A stretch of 64,000 nucleotides of DNA from Rhizobiaceae bacterium (GTDB taxonomy: Bacteria; Pseudomonadota; Alphaproteobacteria; Rhizobiales; Rhizobiaceae), in assembly GCA_019635775.1 (NCBI GenBank), contig JAHBYU010000004.1, positions 1 through 64,000 of the forward strand. The letters run 5' to 3'. Shown here in pieces: positions 37,108 to 46,077 of this stretch (its first letter is position 1; each line of letters begins with the position of its first letter). Position numbers and translations under genes: made by a program. The notes beneath the pieces were generated by a model, which made no database searches, was not told the origin of the DNA, and saw nothing but the letters and a program-made list of their open reading frames with translations.

Positions 37108-38481
37108 TCATGCGACGAGTTGGGCCGCGACAGCGCCGAACGCGCTGACGAGGCGGTCGACCTGGCGGGCCGTTGTGGCTGGCGAGATCAGCATCATGTT
37201 GTGGAACGGCGCGATAAGCACGCCGCGATTGACCAGGGCGACATGCACCGCAGCTTCGAGCGCCGGCGCATGGGCCTTTTCCGCCTCGGCTCCATTGCGC
37301 AGCGGACCCGGCGCGCAGATGAACTCGACGCGCGCGCCAACGCGCGCGACGTGCCAGGGAAGGGCATTTTTATCGATCGCGGCCGACAGGCCCGTCGCAA
37401 GACGTTCTGCCAGGGTGTCCATGCGGGCGTAGTTTTCCTGCGTCATGACCTCTTCAAGCGTTGCCCGCATGGCCGCGAACTGGAGGGGGTTGGCCGAAAG
37501 CGTTGTACCCATCCCCGAATACCCCGGCTCCTTGGCACGTTCGTAGGCGCGGAAACGGCGAGCGACCTCGGCGCTCATGCCCCAGACCGAAGCCGGAACG
37601 CCGCCGGCCACCGGCTTGCCGAGCACGAAAAGGTCGGGCTTCAGCCCGTAACGCCGCGTATAGCCGCCCGGCCCCGTCGAAATGGTGTGCGTCTCGTCGA
37701 TGAGGAGCAACGTTCCGGTCTTTCGCGTGGCTTCCCGGAGCGCCTTGTGGAAGCCGGGGTCAGGCAGCACCATGCAGGAATTGGTGAGGACGGGCTCGGT
37801 GATGACGCAAGCGACATCTTCCCCGGCAAGCGCACGTTGAAGCGCCGGGATGTCGTTGAACTCGACAATCCTCGTGTTTTTCGTGAGGTCGCGAAACTCG
37901 CCTGCCAGCCCGGGGCGATTGACTGGCCTGCCCTCAACCAGCCGCACCATCGTCTCGTCGACGGAGCCGTGGTAGCAGCCGTTGAAGACGAGGATTTTCG
38001 GGCGGCCGGTGACGGCACGGGCCAGGCGCAAGGCGAAGCGGTTTGCGTCCGTCGCAGTCGTGGCGATCTGCCATTCCGGCAGGCCGAAGCGGTCTGCAAG
38101 AAGCCTGCCGAGGACGAGCGTGTCCTCGTCGGGTAGCATGTAGGTCAGTCCGCGATCCGCCTGCCGACGGATGGCCCGCGCGACCGGCGGCGGCGAATGG
38201 CCAAACATGGAGCCGGTGTCGCCGAGGCAGAAATCGTCCAGCCGGTTGCCGTCGATGTCGAGTATGGTGGCGCCCTCCGCTCGTTCAACGATGACGGGAA
38301 AGGGTGTCGGCCAGTCGTTCATCCAGTGCATGGGAACGCCACCGAAGAAACCGGCGATGCCCCTGCCGAAAGCCACCTGGGATTTGGGGCGGGCCGCACG
38401 GAAACGCTCCGCCTCGGCTGCGCGAAGCTTGCGGATACGGGCGGTATCGATCCCGCCCTGAATGTCTCGTTTCGAGGTCAT
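37108..38481 (-). CDS. Class III PLP-dependent aminotransferase
   Basis: A 457-residue fold-type I aminotransferase of the class III group (omega-amino acids, GABA, polyamines, glutamate semialdehyde). The N-terminal half has LDDFCLGDTGSMFGHSPPP. TTATDANRFALRLARAVTG and FNGCYHGSVDETMV form the cofactor pocket. LLLIDETHTI gives the PLP-binding Asp, and LGKPVAGGVPASVWG contains the Schiff-base Lys. It precedes the GS-like gene on the same strand. The pair suggests amine or amino-acid catabolism; the exact substrate is not readable. Confidence 0.87.
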   Translation of the reverse strand: MTSKRDIQGGIDTARIRKLRAAEAERFRAARPKSQVAFGRGIAGFFGGVPMHWMNDWPTPFPVIVERAEGATILDIDGNRLDDFCLGDTGSMFGHSPPPVARAIRRQADRGLTYMLPDEDTLVLGRLLADRFGLPEWQIATTATDANRFALRLARAVTGRPKILVFNGCYHGSVDETMVRLVEGRPVNRPGLAGEFRDLTKNTRIVEFNDIPALQRALAGEDVACVITEPVLTNSCMVLPDPGFHKALREATRKTGTLLLIDETHTISTGPGGYTRRYGLKPDLFVLGKPVAGGVPASVWGMSAEVARRFRAYERAKEPGYSGMGTTLSANPLQFAAMRATLEEVMTQENYARMDTLAERLATGLSAAIDKNALPWHVARVGARVEFICAPGPLRNGAEAEKAHAPALEAAVHVALVNRGVLIAPFHNMMLISPATTARQVDRLVSAFGAVAAQLVA

Positions 38482-38605
38482 TGTGCTGCCCGGAGATACA
38501 AGCTGTTCCTAACGGCTGTCGACCCGGTCTGCAATCAGGCCGCAGGCCGGGGAGGGAAGGCAGCCATGCATGGACACGTGCGCAATGCGGCTCGGAAATA
38601 GCCGA

Positions 38606-40228
38606 CTAGCTTCTTAGGCCCGGCGCCTCATGACCGGAGCGTGCGACATATTCCGTGTAGCCGCCGCCATAGGCGTGGATGCCGTCGTCCGTGAGCTCCA
38701 GAACGCGGTTTGACAGGGCTGCAAGGAAATGGCGGTCGTGCGAGACGAACAGCATGGTTCCTTCATACTGCTCGAGCGCCGCGATCAGCATTTCCTTCGT
38801 GGCCATGTCGAGATGGTTGGTCGGCTCATCGAGAACGAGGAAGTTGGGTGGGTCAAACAGCATCATGGCCATGACCAGCCGCGCCTTCTCGCCGCCCGAA
38901 AGCACACGGCACTTCTTTTCGATTTCGTCGCCGGAGAAACCGAAGCAGCCTGCCAGCGCACGCAGCGGCGCCTGCCCGGCCTGCGGGAATGCGTCCTCCA
39001 GCGACTGGAAGACGGTGCGCTCGCCGTCCAGCACTTCCATTGAGTGCTGGGCGAAATAGGCCATCTTGACGCTCGGGCCGCGCGCCACAGTGCCCTGATC
39101 CGGTTCGACAACGCCGGTCGCCAGCTTCAGCAGCGTGGACTTTCCCGCGCCGTTGACGCCCATGATGCACCAACGCTCGCGACGGCGAATCTGGAAGTCG
39201 AGGTTTTCGTAGATGGTGCGGCTGCCATAGCGCTTGTGTACGTTCTTCAGCGTCACGATGTCCTCGCCAGAGCGCGGCGCGGGCTGGAACTCGAACTTGA
39301 CTGTCTGGCGACGCTTGGGCGGCTCGACCTTCTCGATCTTGTCGAGCTTCTTCACCCGGCTTTGCACCTGCGCCGCATGCGAGGCACGCGCCTTGAAGCG
39401 TTCTATGAAGGCGATTTCCTTGGCAAGCATCGCCTGCTGGCGGTCGAACTGCGCCTGCATCTGCTTTTCGGCAATCGCACGCTGCTGGACGTAGAATTCA
39501 TAATTGCCCGAATAGCTTGTCAGTCCGCCGCCATCGATTTCGACGATACGGTTGACGATGCGGTTCATGAACTCGCGGTCGTGCGAGGTCATCAGGAGCG
39601 CGCCATCGTATCCCTTCAGGAAGTCCTCAAGCCATATCAGGCTCTCGAGATCGAGATGGTTGCTCGGCTCGTCGAGCAGCATGGCGTCCGGGCGCATCAG
39701 CAGGATGCGGGCTAGCGCAACCCGCATCTTCCAGCCGCCGGACAGCGCGTCCACGGGCCCATCCATCATTTCCTGGCTGAAGCCGAGCCCCGCAAGGACT
39801 TCGCGCGAACGTCCGTCCAGTGCGTATCCGTCGAGGTCCTCGAACTGTGCCTGCAATTCGCCGTAGCGCTCGATGATGGCGTCCATCTCGTCTGCACGGT
39901 CGGGATCGGCCATCGCCGCTTCGAGGTCGCGCATCTCGTTTGCGACCGCGCTTACGGGGCCTGCTCCCTCCATCACTTCGGCCACCACGCTGAGGCCGGA
40001 CATCTCGCCGACGTCCTGGCTGAAATACCCGATGGTGACGCCGCGGTCAGTCGACACCTGGCCTTCGTCGGGCAACTCCTCGCCCGTGACCATGCGGAAC
40101 AACGTCGTCTTGCCGGCACCGTTGGGACCGACGAGGCCAACCTTCTCGCCTTTCTGGATGGCGGCTGACGCTTCGATGAAGACGATCTGCTTGCCGTTCT
40201 GCTTGCTGATATTTTCGAGACGAATCAT
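38606..40228 (-). CDS. ABC-F family ATP-binding protein
   Basis: A 540-residue soluble protein with two ABC ATPase domains and no membrane part, typical of ABC-F translation factors that act at the ribosomal E site. The first Walker A is GPNGAGKT near residues 35-42, with signature LSGGWKMRVALARI and DEPSNHLD. The second is GVNGAGKST with LSGGEKARLVMAM and DEPTNHLDM. The interdomain linker is charged and coiled-coil like. The start MIRLENISK at 40228 is typical; the open frame upstream is readthrough. The exact ABC-F subgroup is undecided. Confidence 0.93.
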   Translation of the reverse strand: MIRLENISKQNGKQIVFIEASAAIQKGEKVGLVGPNGAGKTTLFRMVTGEELPDEGQVSTDRGVTIGYFSQDVGEMSGLSVVAEVMEGAGPVSAVANEMRDLEAAMADPDRADEMDAIIERYGELQAQFEDLDGYALDGRSREVLAGLGFSQEMMDGPVDALSGGWKMRVALARILLMRPDAMLLDEPSNHLDLESLIWLEDFLKGYDGALLMTSHDREFMNRIVNRIVEIDGGGLTSYSGNYEFYVQQRAIAEKQMQAQFDRQQAMLAKEIAFIERFKARASHAAQVQSRVKKLDKIEKVEPPKRRQTVKFEFQPAPRSGEDIVTLKNVHKRYGSRTIYENLDFQIRRRERWCIMGVNGAGKSTLLKLATGVVEPDQGTVARGPSVKMAYFAQHSMEVLDGERTVFQSLEDAFPQAGQAPLRALAGCFGFSGDEIEKKCRVLSGGEKARLVMAMMLFDPPNFLVLDEPTNHLDMATKEMLIAALEQYEGTMLFVSHDRHFLAALSNRVLELTDDGIHAYGGGYTEYVARSGHEAPGLRS

Positions 40229-40373
40229 GGATTTTCGCAGCTTGGGAGAATTCGCCAGCGCCCATACGCGATGAACATGATCCGCGAAAGTCTGTAAACG
40301 GCCGCACGGATTGATCGTGCCAGTTGACCACGCCGAAAATTTACGCGTGAATGCCGCCGACATGAGGGGTTCA

Positions 40374-40832
40374 ATGCGTATTCTTGTTGCCGTTGCGGTT
40401 TTCTCGATGTGCGCGGGCGGTGCGTCGGCGTCCGGCGGCATCAATTGCGAGGCAAGGGACAAGGCCGTCTCGTTCGAAGTCAGCGCGGGTGTCTCGCGCG
40501 GCCTCGGGGCGGCGATCTTCAGCTTCGACGGGAAAGTAACCATCAAGGACAAGAAGATCGCCAGCGACCTCGTGAACACGAAATTCGAGCGGGACCACGT
40601 CGCACAATACTGGCTGGACGGCAAGGAACTGCGGTTGCTGCTCTACCGTGAGAGGGAAGGCGACAAGCCGCATGGCTACGTCGAGCTCGGGATCGTCACA
40701 AAAGCGAAGCCGGGTGACGACGACGACGGTATCTATGGTGGAGACTATACACTCAGCGTGTTCGACACTTCCAACAGTGACGAGGGCCTGACAGTCACCC
40801 GAAAGGGGAAGGTTTCGTGCTTCGTGGAATAG
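40374..40832 (+). CDS. Hypothetical secreted protein
   Basis: A 152-residue protein with a clear signal peptide (MRILVAVAVFSMCAGGASA, cut before SGG). The mature part is beta-rich with two cysteines (INCEARDK and VSCFVE at the very end) that could form a disulfide. An acidic stretch DDDDGIYGG lies in between. I recognise no family. ATG 40374 is three codons before MRGSMRI-type alternatives. Its stop abuts that of the convergent MarR gene. Confidence 0.65.
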   Translation: MRILVAVAVFSMCAGGASASGGINCEARDKAVSFEVSAGVSRGLGAAIFSFDGKVTIKDKKIASDLVNTKFERDHVAQYWLDGKELRLLLYREREGDKPHGYVELGIVTKAKPGDDDDGIYGGDYTLSVFDTSNSDEGLTVTRKGKVSCFVE

Positions 40833-41267
40833 TCAATAACGCTGCTTGAGCGCATTGATGACCCGATGCGCCAGACCGAGAAAGACTTCCCTCTCTTCAT
40901 CGTTCAGTTCACCCAATGCGATCTCGTTGACCGATTGTGCGGCGCCCATGGCCGCCTGACGCAGGGAGAGCGCCTTTTGTGTCAGGTGTATCGACTGTGA
41001 CCGGCCGTCCTGTGGATGCGCGCGTCTTTTTACAAGGCCGTCGCGTTCCATGCGAGTCAATGTATTCGCCATGGTGGCTTGCTCGACGTTGAGCCGGTCC
41101 ACCAGTTCGCGTTGCGTCAGTCCGTCCTTCTCCCACAAGGCCAGAAGAGTCATGAACTGCGCGGGCGCAAGCCCGAGCGGTTTGATGTTGTGTTGCAGCC
41201 CCTTGGCAAAAAGGCGTGCCATGTGATTGGCGAGAAAGCCAGCTGATCGGTCTTTATCAAACTTCAT
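40833..41267 (-). CDS. MarR-family transcriptional regulator
   Basis: A 144-residue winged-helix regulator. The DNA-binding part reads LTQRELVDRLNVEQATMANTLTRMERDGLVKRRAHPQDGR, with helices at about residues 50-85. The N- and C-terminal helices make the dimer. It is divergent from a small membrane protein gene. The 73-base gap holds a large inverted repeat (41284-41325), which is very likely its own operator. The inducer is unknown. Confidence 0.92.
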   Translation of the reverse strand: MKFDKDRSAGFLANHMARLFAKGLQHNIKPLGLAPAQFMTLLALWEKDGLTQRELVDRLNVEQATMANTLTRMERDGLVKRRAHPQDGRSQSIHLTQKALSLRQAAMGAAQSVNEIALGELNDEEREVFLGLAHRVINALKQRY

Positions 41268-41283
41268 CCTGACAACCTAACTG

Positions 41284-41325
41284 TTGCATAGCATGCCATC
41301 AAATGATGGATAGCATGCTATGCAA
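41284..41325. promoter_or_regulatory. Likely MarR operator, long inverted repeat
   Basis: TTGCATAGCATGC (41284-41296) and GCATGCTATGCAA (41313-41325) are perfect 13-base inverted copies. Between them CCATC and GATGG form an inner pair, and each arm contains the near-palindrome TAGCATGCTA or part of it. It sits in the marR-membrane protein divergent region, so it can control both genes. Confidence 0.78.
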
Positions 41326-41340
41326 ATCGAGGGTTTTGCG

Positions 41341-41808
41341 ATGAGAAAGAAAATTCATGCTGCATGCGGAGCCGTTGCGCTTCTGACGATCTGCGTCTTC
41401 TGGAGCGCCACGATGGTTTCCGAATTGTTCGGGGACCCGGCCGCGATAACGGTCGTCAAGAACTTTGTCCTGATGGGCATGGCGCTGCTCATCCCGGCGA
41501 TGGCCGGCGCGGGCGGGTCAGGCTTTCTCCTTGGCAGGAAATGGCGTGGCCAGCTCGTCGAGCGCAAGAAGCGGAGAATGAAGATAATCGCGGCAAACGG
41601 GTTGCTTGTCTTGCTGCCCGCAGCTCTTTTCCTTGCAACGAAGGCCAACGCCGGGGAATTCGATACGGCGTTCGCGGTCGTTCAGGTCGGGGAACTGGCG
41701 GTTGGTGGTCTGAATATAGCGCTTATGTCCATGAACATGCGCGACGGTTTTGCGCTTCGGCGGAAACCCATAACTGCGGCTATGGGCGGGGGAGGGCTTT
41801 CCGCCTGA
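41341..41808 (+). CDS. Hypothetical membrane protein controlled with marR
   Basis: A membrane protein of about 155 residues. Four hydrophobic segments are visible: AACGAVALLTICVFW, FVLMGMALLIPAMAGAGGSGFLLG, IIAANGLLVLLPAALFLA and VQVGELAVGGLNIALMSM. A basic loop KRRMK precedes the third. No family is recognised with certainty. ATG 41341 has GAGGG seven bases upstream. The adjacent MarR operator suggests induction by the ligand of that regulator, as is common for marR-linked efflux or redox membrane proteins. Confidence 0.65.
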   Translation: MRKKIHAACGAVALLTICVFWSATMVSELFGDPAAITVVKNFVLMGMALLIPAMAGAGGSGFLLGRKWRGQLVERKKRRMKIIAANGLLVLLPAALFLATKANAGEFDTAFAVVQVGELAVGGLNIALMSMNMRDGFALRRKPITAAMGGGGLSA

Positions 41809-41817
41809 ACGCTTGCT

Positions 41818-42789
41818 TCAGCCCGTGATATCAATGACGCCGCAGTCGCCGGCGTCCGTGCCGAAGGCGATGCGCCGTTCCCCCTTGTCCCACATCATGG
41901 CCGTGACCGGCCCCTTGCCGGGGCGGCGCAGCAGGACCTCCTTGGCGTCTGCAAACCTGACGGCCAGCACCATCCCGTCATTGTAGCCGATGGCGACGAT
42001 ATCCTCGCTCGGGTGGCAGGCAACGCATGTGACGAGAGCGTTGCCGCGGGTTCCGAGTTCCAGCGGCGCCTTTCCCATCGGGCCGTCCTTGGCCTGGAAG
42101 GGCCACACGATGGCAGCCGACGCACCCGAACTGGCCAGCCACTTGCCCTTGGCACTCCATGAGAGGCTCTTTACCTTGCCGGGGTAGCCGGTCATGCGCA
42201 TATGCTTGCCGTCGGCGAGTTTCCAGCCATGCAGAGCGTTCTCCTGCATGGACGTCACGACGAAGTTGCCATCGGGCGAAAAGGTCACCGCCGTATGAGC
42301 GCCAGCCCATTCCAGTTCGGTGGGTTTCCCGTCCGTTGCCGGAAAATGCAGGGTGACGCCGTTGTAGCGCGCCACGGCGAAGCGCATGCCCTTGGGTGAA
42401 AACGCCAGACCCTCTACCGTGCGGGCATGCTGGAACTCCCTGGACCGGCCATCGGAAAAGCGGACAGACGCGGAGCGTCCAACCGCGTAGGCCACGCTGC
42501 CCTGCGGTCCGGCGGCCACGCTGCTGACCCATTTGCGGCCGACCTCGGCCAGTGTCTCGACAGAGTCGCCCGCGCTCGCGCATACCTTGCCGTCCTCGCC
42601 GCCGGTGATCAGCTGCGATCCTGCCTGGTCGAGCGTGGCTGCCAGCAGTCCATCATGGATTTGAAGCGTCTTGTGGCCGTAGTCGAGACGGTGAACCGTG
42701 CCGTCGGCCAGTGCGAAATAAGGCACGTCGCCAATGAATAGGGCGGCGATGCAATGTCCGTTGAGGTCAAGCGGGGCGACTGTCGGCAT
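41818..42789 (-). CDS. WD40/beta-propeller repeat protein
   Basis: A 323-residue protein built from WD40-like blades, for example VEGLAFSPKGMRFAVAR, TAVTFSPDGNFVVTSM, VKSLSWSAKGKWLASSG and VTCVACHPSEDIVAIGYNDG. No signal peptide is seen, so it is probably a cytoplasmic scaffold. It is the last gene of a three-gene operon with CobW and a hypothetical protein. Its start lies 23 bases inside the end of the hypothetical gene, giving strong coupling. Partners are unknown; the repeated association with a COG0523 GTPase suggests a role in metal handling. Confidence 0.85.
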   Translation of the reverse strand: MPTVAPLDLNGHCIAALFIGDVPYFALADGTVHRLDYGHKTLQIHDGLLAATLDQAGSQLITGGEDGKVCASAGDSVETLAEVGRKWVSSVAAGPQGSVAYAVGRSASVRFSDGRSREFQHARTVEGLAFSPKGMRFAVARYNGVTLHFPATDGKPTELEWAGAHTAVTFSPDGNFVVTSMQENALHGWKLADGKHMRMTGYPGKVKSLSWSAKGKWLASSGASAAIVWPFQAKDGPMGKAPLELGTRGNALVTCVACHPSEDIVAIGYNDGMVLAVRFADAKEVLLRRPGKGPVTAMMWDKGERRIAFGTDAGDCGVIDITG

Positions 42790-43159
42790 TTTCTCGGATC
42801 ACGATCTCACGTTCGTCCCACCGGATGACCTGCGTGCCCTGGACGGGGAGGGGAGCTAGCCTTCCGTCCTCGTCCTTCACGTAGGTGTAGCAGAACCAGT
42901 CGTTCCAATGGCGCAGCAGCCACGATGTTTCAAGGCTGCGCTTGGCCAGGGCGCAACTTGCCTTGGGAAAGATACTGAGGACCAGACCCGACTTGTACCC
43001 CGAAACGACGATGACACCGAGGCCGGTTTTCTCGTCGCGGGGGTCGTAGACCATCAGGTCGACCGGACCGGAGTCCGGACCGAGATCATAGTTGTGGACG
43101 AGGCGAATGAAGTCGCCCGCCCACAGGCTCTCATCCTGCATGTCGGTCAGAAGGCGCAT
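42767..43159 (-). CDS. Hypothetical protein between CobW and the WD40 protein
   Basis: A 130-residue soluble protein of mixed alpha/beta character. Segments such as VDLMVYDPRDEKTGLGVIVVSGYKSG read like beta-strands, and WLLRHWNDWF carries aromatic residues. An Imm45-like immunity fold crossed my mind but I cannot support it. Ten bases separate its start from the CobW stop, and its 3' end overlaps the WD40 start, so all three are one operon. Confidence 0.7.
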   Translation of the reverse strand: MRLLTDMQDESLWAGDFIRLVHNYDLGPDSGPVDLMVYDPRDEKTGLGVIVVSGYKSGLVLSIFPKASCALAKRSLETSWLLRHWNDWFCYTYVKDEDGRLAPLPVQGTQVIRWDEREIVIRENADSRPA

Positions 43160-43168
43160 CGCTCAGGA

Positions 43169-44200
43169 TCAGGCTGCCTGGCAGGCCTCGAAGCTCTTGC
43201 GCAGCCTGTCTTCATCGAGGTCGCGGCCAATGAAGACCAGTCTGCTCTCATGCTTCTCGTCGGCCTTCCACGGCCGCTGATGATCGCCCTCGATGATCAT
43301 GTGGACGCCCTGCAGAACATACCGATCCGGATCGTCCTTCAACGCGATGACACCCTTCAACCGAAGTATGTTGGGCCCCTCCATCTGAGTTATCTTCTCG
43401 ATCCAGGGAAAGAACTTCTTCGGATCCATCTCGCCGCCGCGCAGCGAAACGGATTTCACGCTTACATCGTGGATGGGCGAGGCATGCGCGTGGTCGTGGT
43501 GACCATGGTGCCCGTCATGATCATGTTGGTCGTCGGAGTCGAGGAAATGCGGATCGCTGTCGAGTACGCGCTTGAGATCGAATGCGCCGCGGTCAAGGAC
43601 TTCCGTCAGGTTAACGCCCGAACGCTCCGTGCGATGGATACGGGCGGACGGGTTGATAGCCCGCACCGTCGCCTCGACTTGCGCCAGTTCTTCGGGCGTC
43701 ACCAGGTCGGTCTTGTTCAGTACGACGACATCGGCAAAGGCGATCTGGTCTTCAGCCTCTTTCGAGTCTTTCAGCCGAAGCGGCAGGTGCTTGGCATCGA
43801 CCAACGCCACGACGGCGTCGAGCCTGGTCTTGGCGCGCACGTCCTCGTCCATGAAGAAGGTCTGCGCGACGGGAGCGGGATCGGCCAGACCCGTGGTTTC
43901 CACCAGAATGGCATCGAAACGTCCCGGGCGACGCATCAGGCCTTCGACGACACGGACAAGGTCGCCGCGAACCGTGCAGCAGACGCAGCCATTGTTCATT
44001 TCGTAGATTTCCTCGTCGGACTCCACGATGAGGTCGTTATCGATGCCGATCTCCCCGAATTCGTTGACGATGACCGCGTATCGCCTGCCGTGGTTTTCGG
44101 ACAGGATGCGGTTGAGGAGAGTGGTCTTGCCGGAGCCGAGATAACCGGTGAGGACGGTGACGGGAATCTGTGTCTGCGTGGGGGCTTGTGCTTCGCTCAT
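43169..44200 (-). CDS. CobW/COG0523 GTPase, putative metal chaperone
   Basis: A 343-residue G3E GTPase. Walker A is [12 protein letters not shown] (about 19-30). The CxCC metal site is in [11 protein letters not shown] (Cys72, 74, 75), with [16 protein letters not shown] and VLNKTDLV as guanine-nucleotide motifs. A histidine-rich loop ([15 protein letters not shown], about residue 230-245) precedes the C-terminal CobW domain. Such proteins deliver zinc or other metals to client enzymes. No cobalamin genes or riboswitch are nearby, so a zinc-type role is more likely than cobalamin synthesis. It leads the operon. Confidence 0.92.
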   Translation of the reverse strand: MSEAQAPTQTQIPVTVLTGYLGSGKTTLLNRILSENHGRRYAVIVNEFGEIGIDNDLIVESDEEIYEMNNGCVCCTVRGDLVRVVEGLMRRPGRFDAILVETTGLADPAPVAQTFFMDEDVRAKTRLDAVVALVDAKHLPLRLKDSKEAEDQIAFADVVVLNKTDLVTPEELAQVEATVRAINPSARIHRTERSGVNLTEVLDRGAFDLKRVLDSDPHFLDSDDQHDHDGHHGHHDHAHASPIHDVSVKSVSLRGGEMDPKKFFPWIEKITQMEGPNILRLKGVIALKDDPDRYVLQGVHMIIEGDHQRPWKADEKHESRLVFIGRDLDEDRLRKSFEACQAA

Positions 44201-44382
44201 GGGATGCCTCTGTCGATCAGAGGCTCCATATAAGGTGGCTTGTTCGTTTTTGCACCTGCGCATTGGCGAATCCCGACGGCGGCCGGAAGCGGCGGGCACG
44301 AGGCTGTGAGCGCGGCTTTTTGACTGACGCGGTTTCGTTTGTCATCTAATTGTTATCTGGTTCTGGCATTAGCGGTGCCGGG

Positions 44383-44417
44383 CTCGTTTGGATTGCCGGC
44401 AAACGAGTTTCGAACTC
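44383..44417. promoter_or_regulatory. Overlapping inverted repeats upstream of the second MarR gene
   Basis: CTCGTTTG (44383-44390) pairs with CAAACGAG (44400-44407), and GAGTT-TCG-AACTC (44405-44417) overlaps its right arm. They lie 68-102 bases before the marR-like start. They may be operator sites or alternative RNA hairpins. The 284-base gap otherwise shows nothing I can name. Confidence 0.4.
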
Positions 44418-44484
44418 GGCCAGACGGGCAGAAGTTCTGGCCGGGGGGCGTTGATCGAAGCCGGTTTCAAGCACGGGGTGGCAT

Positions 44485-44955
44485 ATGTCCAAGACGAACA
44501 AGAGCCAGACCATGAGCCGGCTGCATTCGGCGGCGCGGCTGTCGCGTACGGCGCTGGCCGCGCGACTGCTGGCGCACGGGTTCTACGCCGGGCAGGACCA
44601 GATCATGCTGACGCTGAACGGCCAGGATGGTCAGACGCCCGGCCAACTCGCGGCACGGCTGGGGGTTCGCCCTCCAACAATCACCAAGACGATCAACCGC
44701 CTCCAGACACAGGGATTTCTGGAAAAGAAGGCCTCGGAAAGCGATGCGCGCCAGGCGCACATCTTCCTGACCGAAACCGGACGGGACACGATCAGGGCGA
44801 TCGAGAAGTCGGTGCGCAAGACGGAAAAGCAGGCGCTGAAAGGCTTCGACAAGAAGGATCAGAAGGCCCTGTCGAAATTGCTCTCTCGGATAGAAGCCAA
44901 CCTTTCCAACAGCGAGCTTGAGGAATTCGACGAGGACTCCGAACTGGAGGACTGA
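44485..44955 (+). CDS. MarR-family transcriptional regulator
   Basis: A 156-residue winged-helix regulator: GQTPGQLAARLGVRPPTITKTINRLQTQGFLEKK is the recognition module, followed by ESDARQAHIFLTE as the wing. The C terminus is unusually acidic (SELEEFDEDSELED). ATG 44485 follows a G-rich GGGGTGGC. It precedes an EamA-type exporter by about 50 bases on the same strand and may regulate it. The ligand is unknown. Confidence 0.88.
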   Translation: MSKTNKSQTMSRLHSAARLSRTALAARLLAHGFYAGQDQIMLTLNGQDGQTPGQLAARLGVRPPTITKTINRLQTQGFLEKKASESDARQAHIFLTETGRDTIRAIEKSVRKTEKQALKGFDKKDQKALSKLLSRIEANLSNSELEEFDEDSELED

Positions 44956-45006
44956 TGGAATTTGCATGGCCGCCAACCATGTTTGGCGGTCGCAGTGCCG
45001 TCTTGA

Positions 45007-45987
45007 ATGGACGAAAAGGCAGCCATTGGCATGAAATGGCCCGCCTTGAACAAGCCGCTCAACACCACCGAAACGGGAATACCACGGACCGCGATCCTGT
45101 ACATGATCGGGGCCTTCATTCTTTTCACCTTCCTCGATACGGGTGCAAAGTATCTCGTGCTGGCGGGCGTCTCGCCACTGTTTGCCGCGTGGATGCGGTT
45201 TCTCACCCACGTCGTCCTCGTTCTCGTCCTGTTGCGCGTCTGGCATGACATCGGCCGGTTTCGCGCTGCCAGCCTGCCCGGGCAGGTGTTGCGCAGCGCC
45301 ATGCTGTTCGGCTCGACCATCTTCAACTTCATGGCGTTGCAGACGCTGCAGCTCGCCGAGACTACCTCGATCTTTTTCTTCGGGCCGATGGTGGTCACCG
45401 CGCTTGCCGGACCGTTGCTGGGAGAGTGGGCCGGCTGGCGGCGATGGCTTGCGATCCTTGCAGGTTTCTTCGGCGTCCTTGTCATCACGAGACCGGGCGT
45501 CGGCACGCTGGCAATCGGACATGTCTACGCGCTTTGCGGCATGCTATCCTACTGCACCTACGTCATCATGACGCGACGCATGTCGAGTTCGGAAACGCCC
45601 GAAAGCATGATCCTCTATTCCGGGCTCGCGCCTGTGGTTCTGCTGCTTCCGACACTGCCGTTTTCCGTGTCGCTGCCGCAGGATGCCTGGCACTGGGCCG
45701 TCCTGCTGTCGCTCGGGGTGTTCGGCGCCCTCGGCCACTGGTTCCTCATAAAGGCATACCGGCTCGCGACGGCTTCGGCACTCGCGCCGTTTCCCTATCT
45801 CCAGATGGTGTGGATGGTGACGGCAGGCTGGTTCGTCTTCGGGCAGTTTCCGGATTTCTGGACGCTTGCCGGTGCTGCCATCATCGTGGCGAGCGGACTC
45901 TATATCGTTCACAGGGAGCATCGACTGCGCCTGCAGAACACCGCAGTGCCCAATGCCGAAGACGAAGAACTGGCAAAAAAGCTTTGA
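45007..45987 (+). CDS. EamA/DMT-superfamily transporter
   Basis: A 326-residue inner-membrane protein with ten hydrophobic segments arranged as two EamA repeats. Examples are ILYMIGAFILFTFLDTGAKY early, SIFFFGPMVVTALAGPLLGE at the end of repeat one, and SALAPFPYLQMVWMVTAGW in repeat two. The family exports or imports metabolites; the substrate is unknown. ATG 45007 is used; ATG 45031 would also keep all helices. It follows the MarR gene. Confidence 0.88.
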   Translation: MDEKAAIGMKWPALNKPLNTTETGIPRTAILYMIGAFILFTFLDTGAKYLVLAGVSPLFAAWMRFLTHVVLVLVLLRVWHDIGRFRAASLPGQVLRSAMLFGSTIFNFMALQTLQLAETTSIFFFGPMVVTALAGPLLGEWAGWRRWLAILAGFFGVLVITRPGVGTLAIGHVYALCGMLSYCTYVIMTRRMSSSETPESMILYSGLAPVVLLLPTLPFSVSLPQDAWHWAVLLSLGVFGALGHWFLIKAYRLATASALAPFPYLQMVWMVTAGWFVFGQFPDFWTLAGAAIIVASGLYIVHREHRLRLQNTAVPNAEDEELAKKL

Positions 45988-46016
45988 CCCGACCGCCCGC
46001 GATGTCCTATTCGCGT

Positions 46017-46033
46017 CTTTAAACAGTTTAAAG
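46017..46033. promoter_or_regulatory. LacI-type operator CTTTAAAC-A-GTTTAAAG
   Basis: A perfect 8-bp inverted repeat around a single central base lies 44 bases before the LacI-family start. The size and symmetry fit LacI/PurR-type operators, so autoregulation of the lacI-dehydrogenase pair is likely. Confidence 0.7.
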
Positions 46034-46077
46034 GATCTGTTTGAGCCCGGCGCAGGACCGGGTTCAAGGAGGGCGCG

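Noticed and set aside
42767-43159. Immunity protein (Imm45-like) hinting at a toxin system
   Set aside because: No toxin gene is adjacent and the likeness is too weak; the operon context is a CobW GTPase and a WD40 protein.
43169-44484. Cobalamin synthesis locus with riboswitch
   Set aside because: Only a COG0523 GTPase is present; no cobalamin genes and no B12 riboswitch-like sequence were seen upstream.
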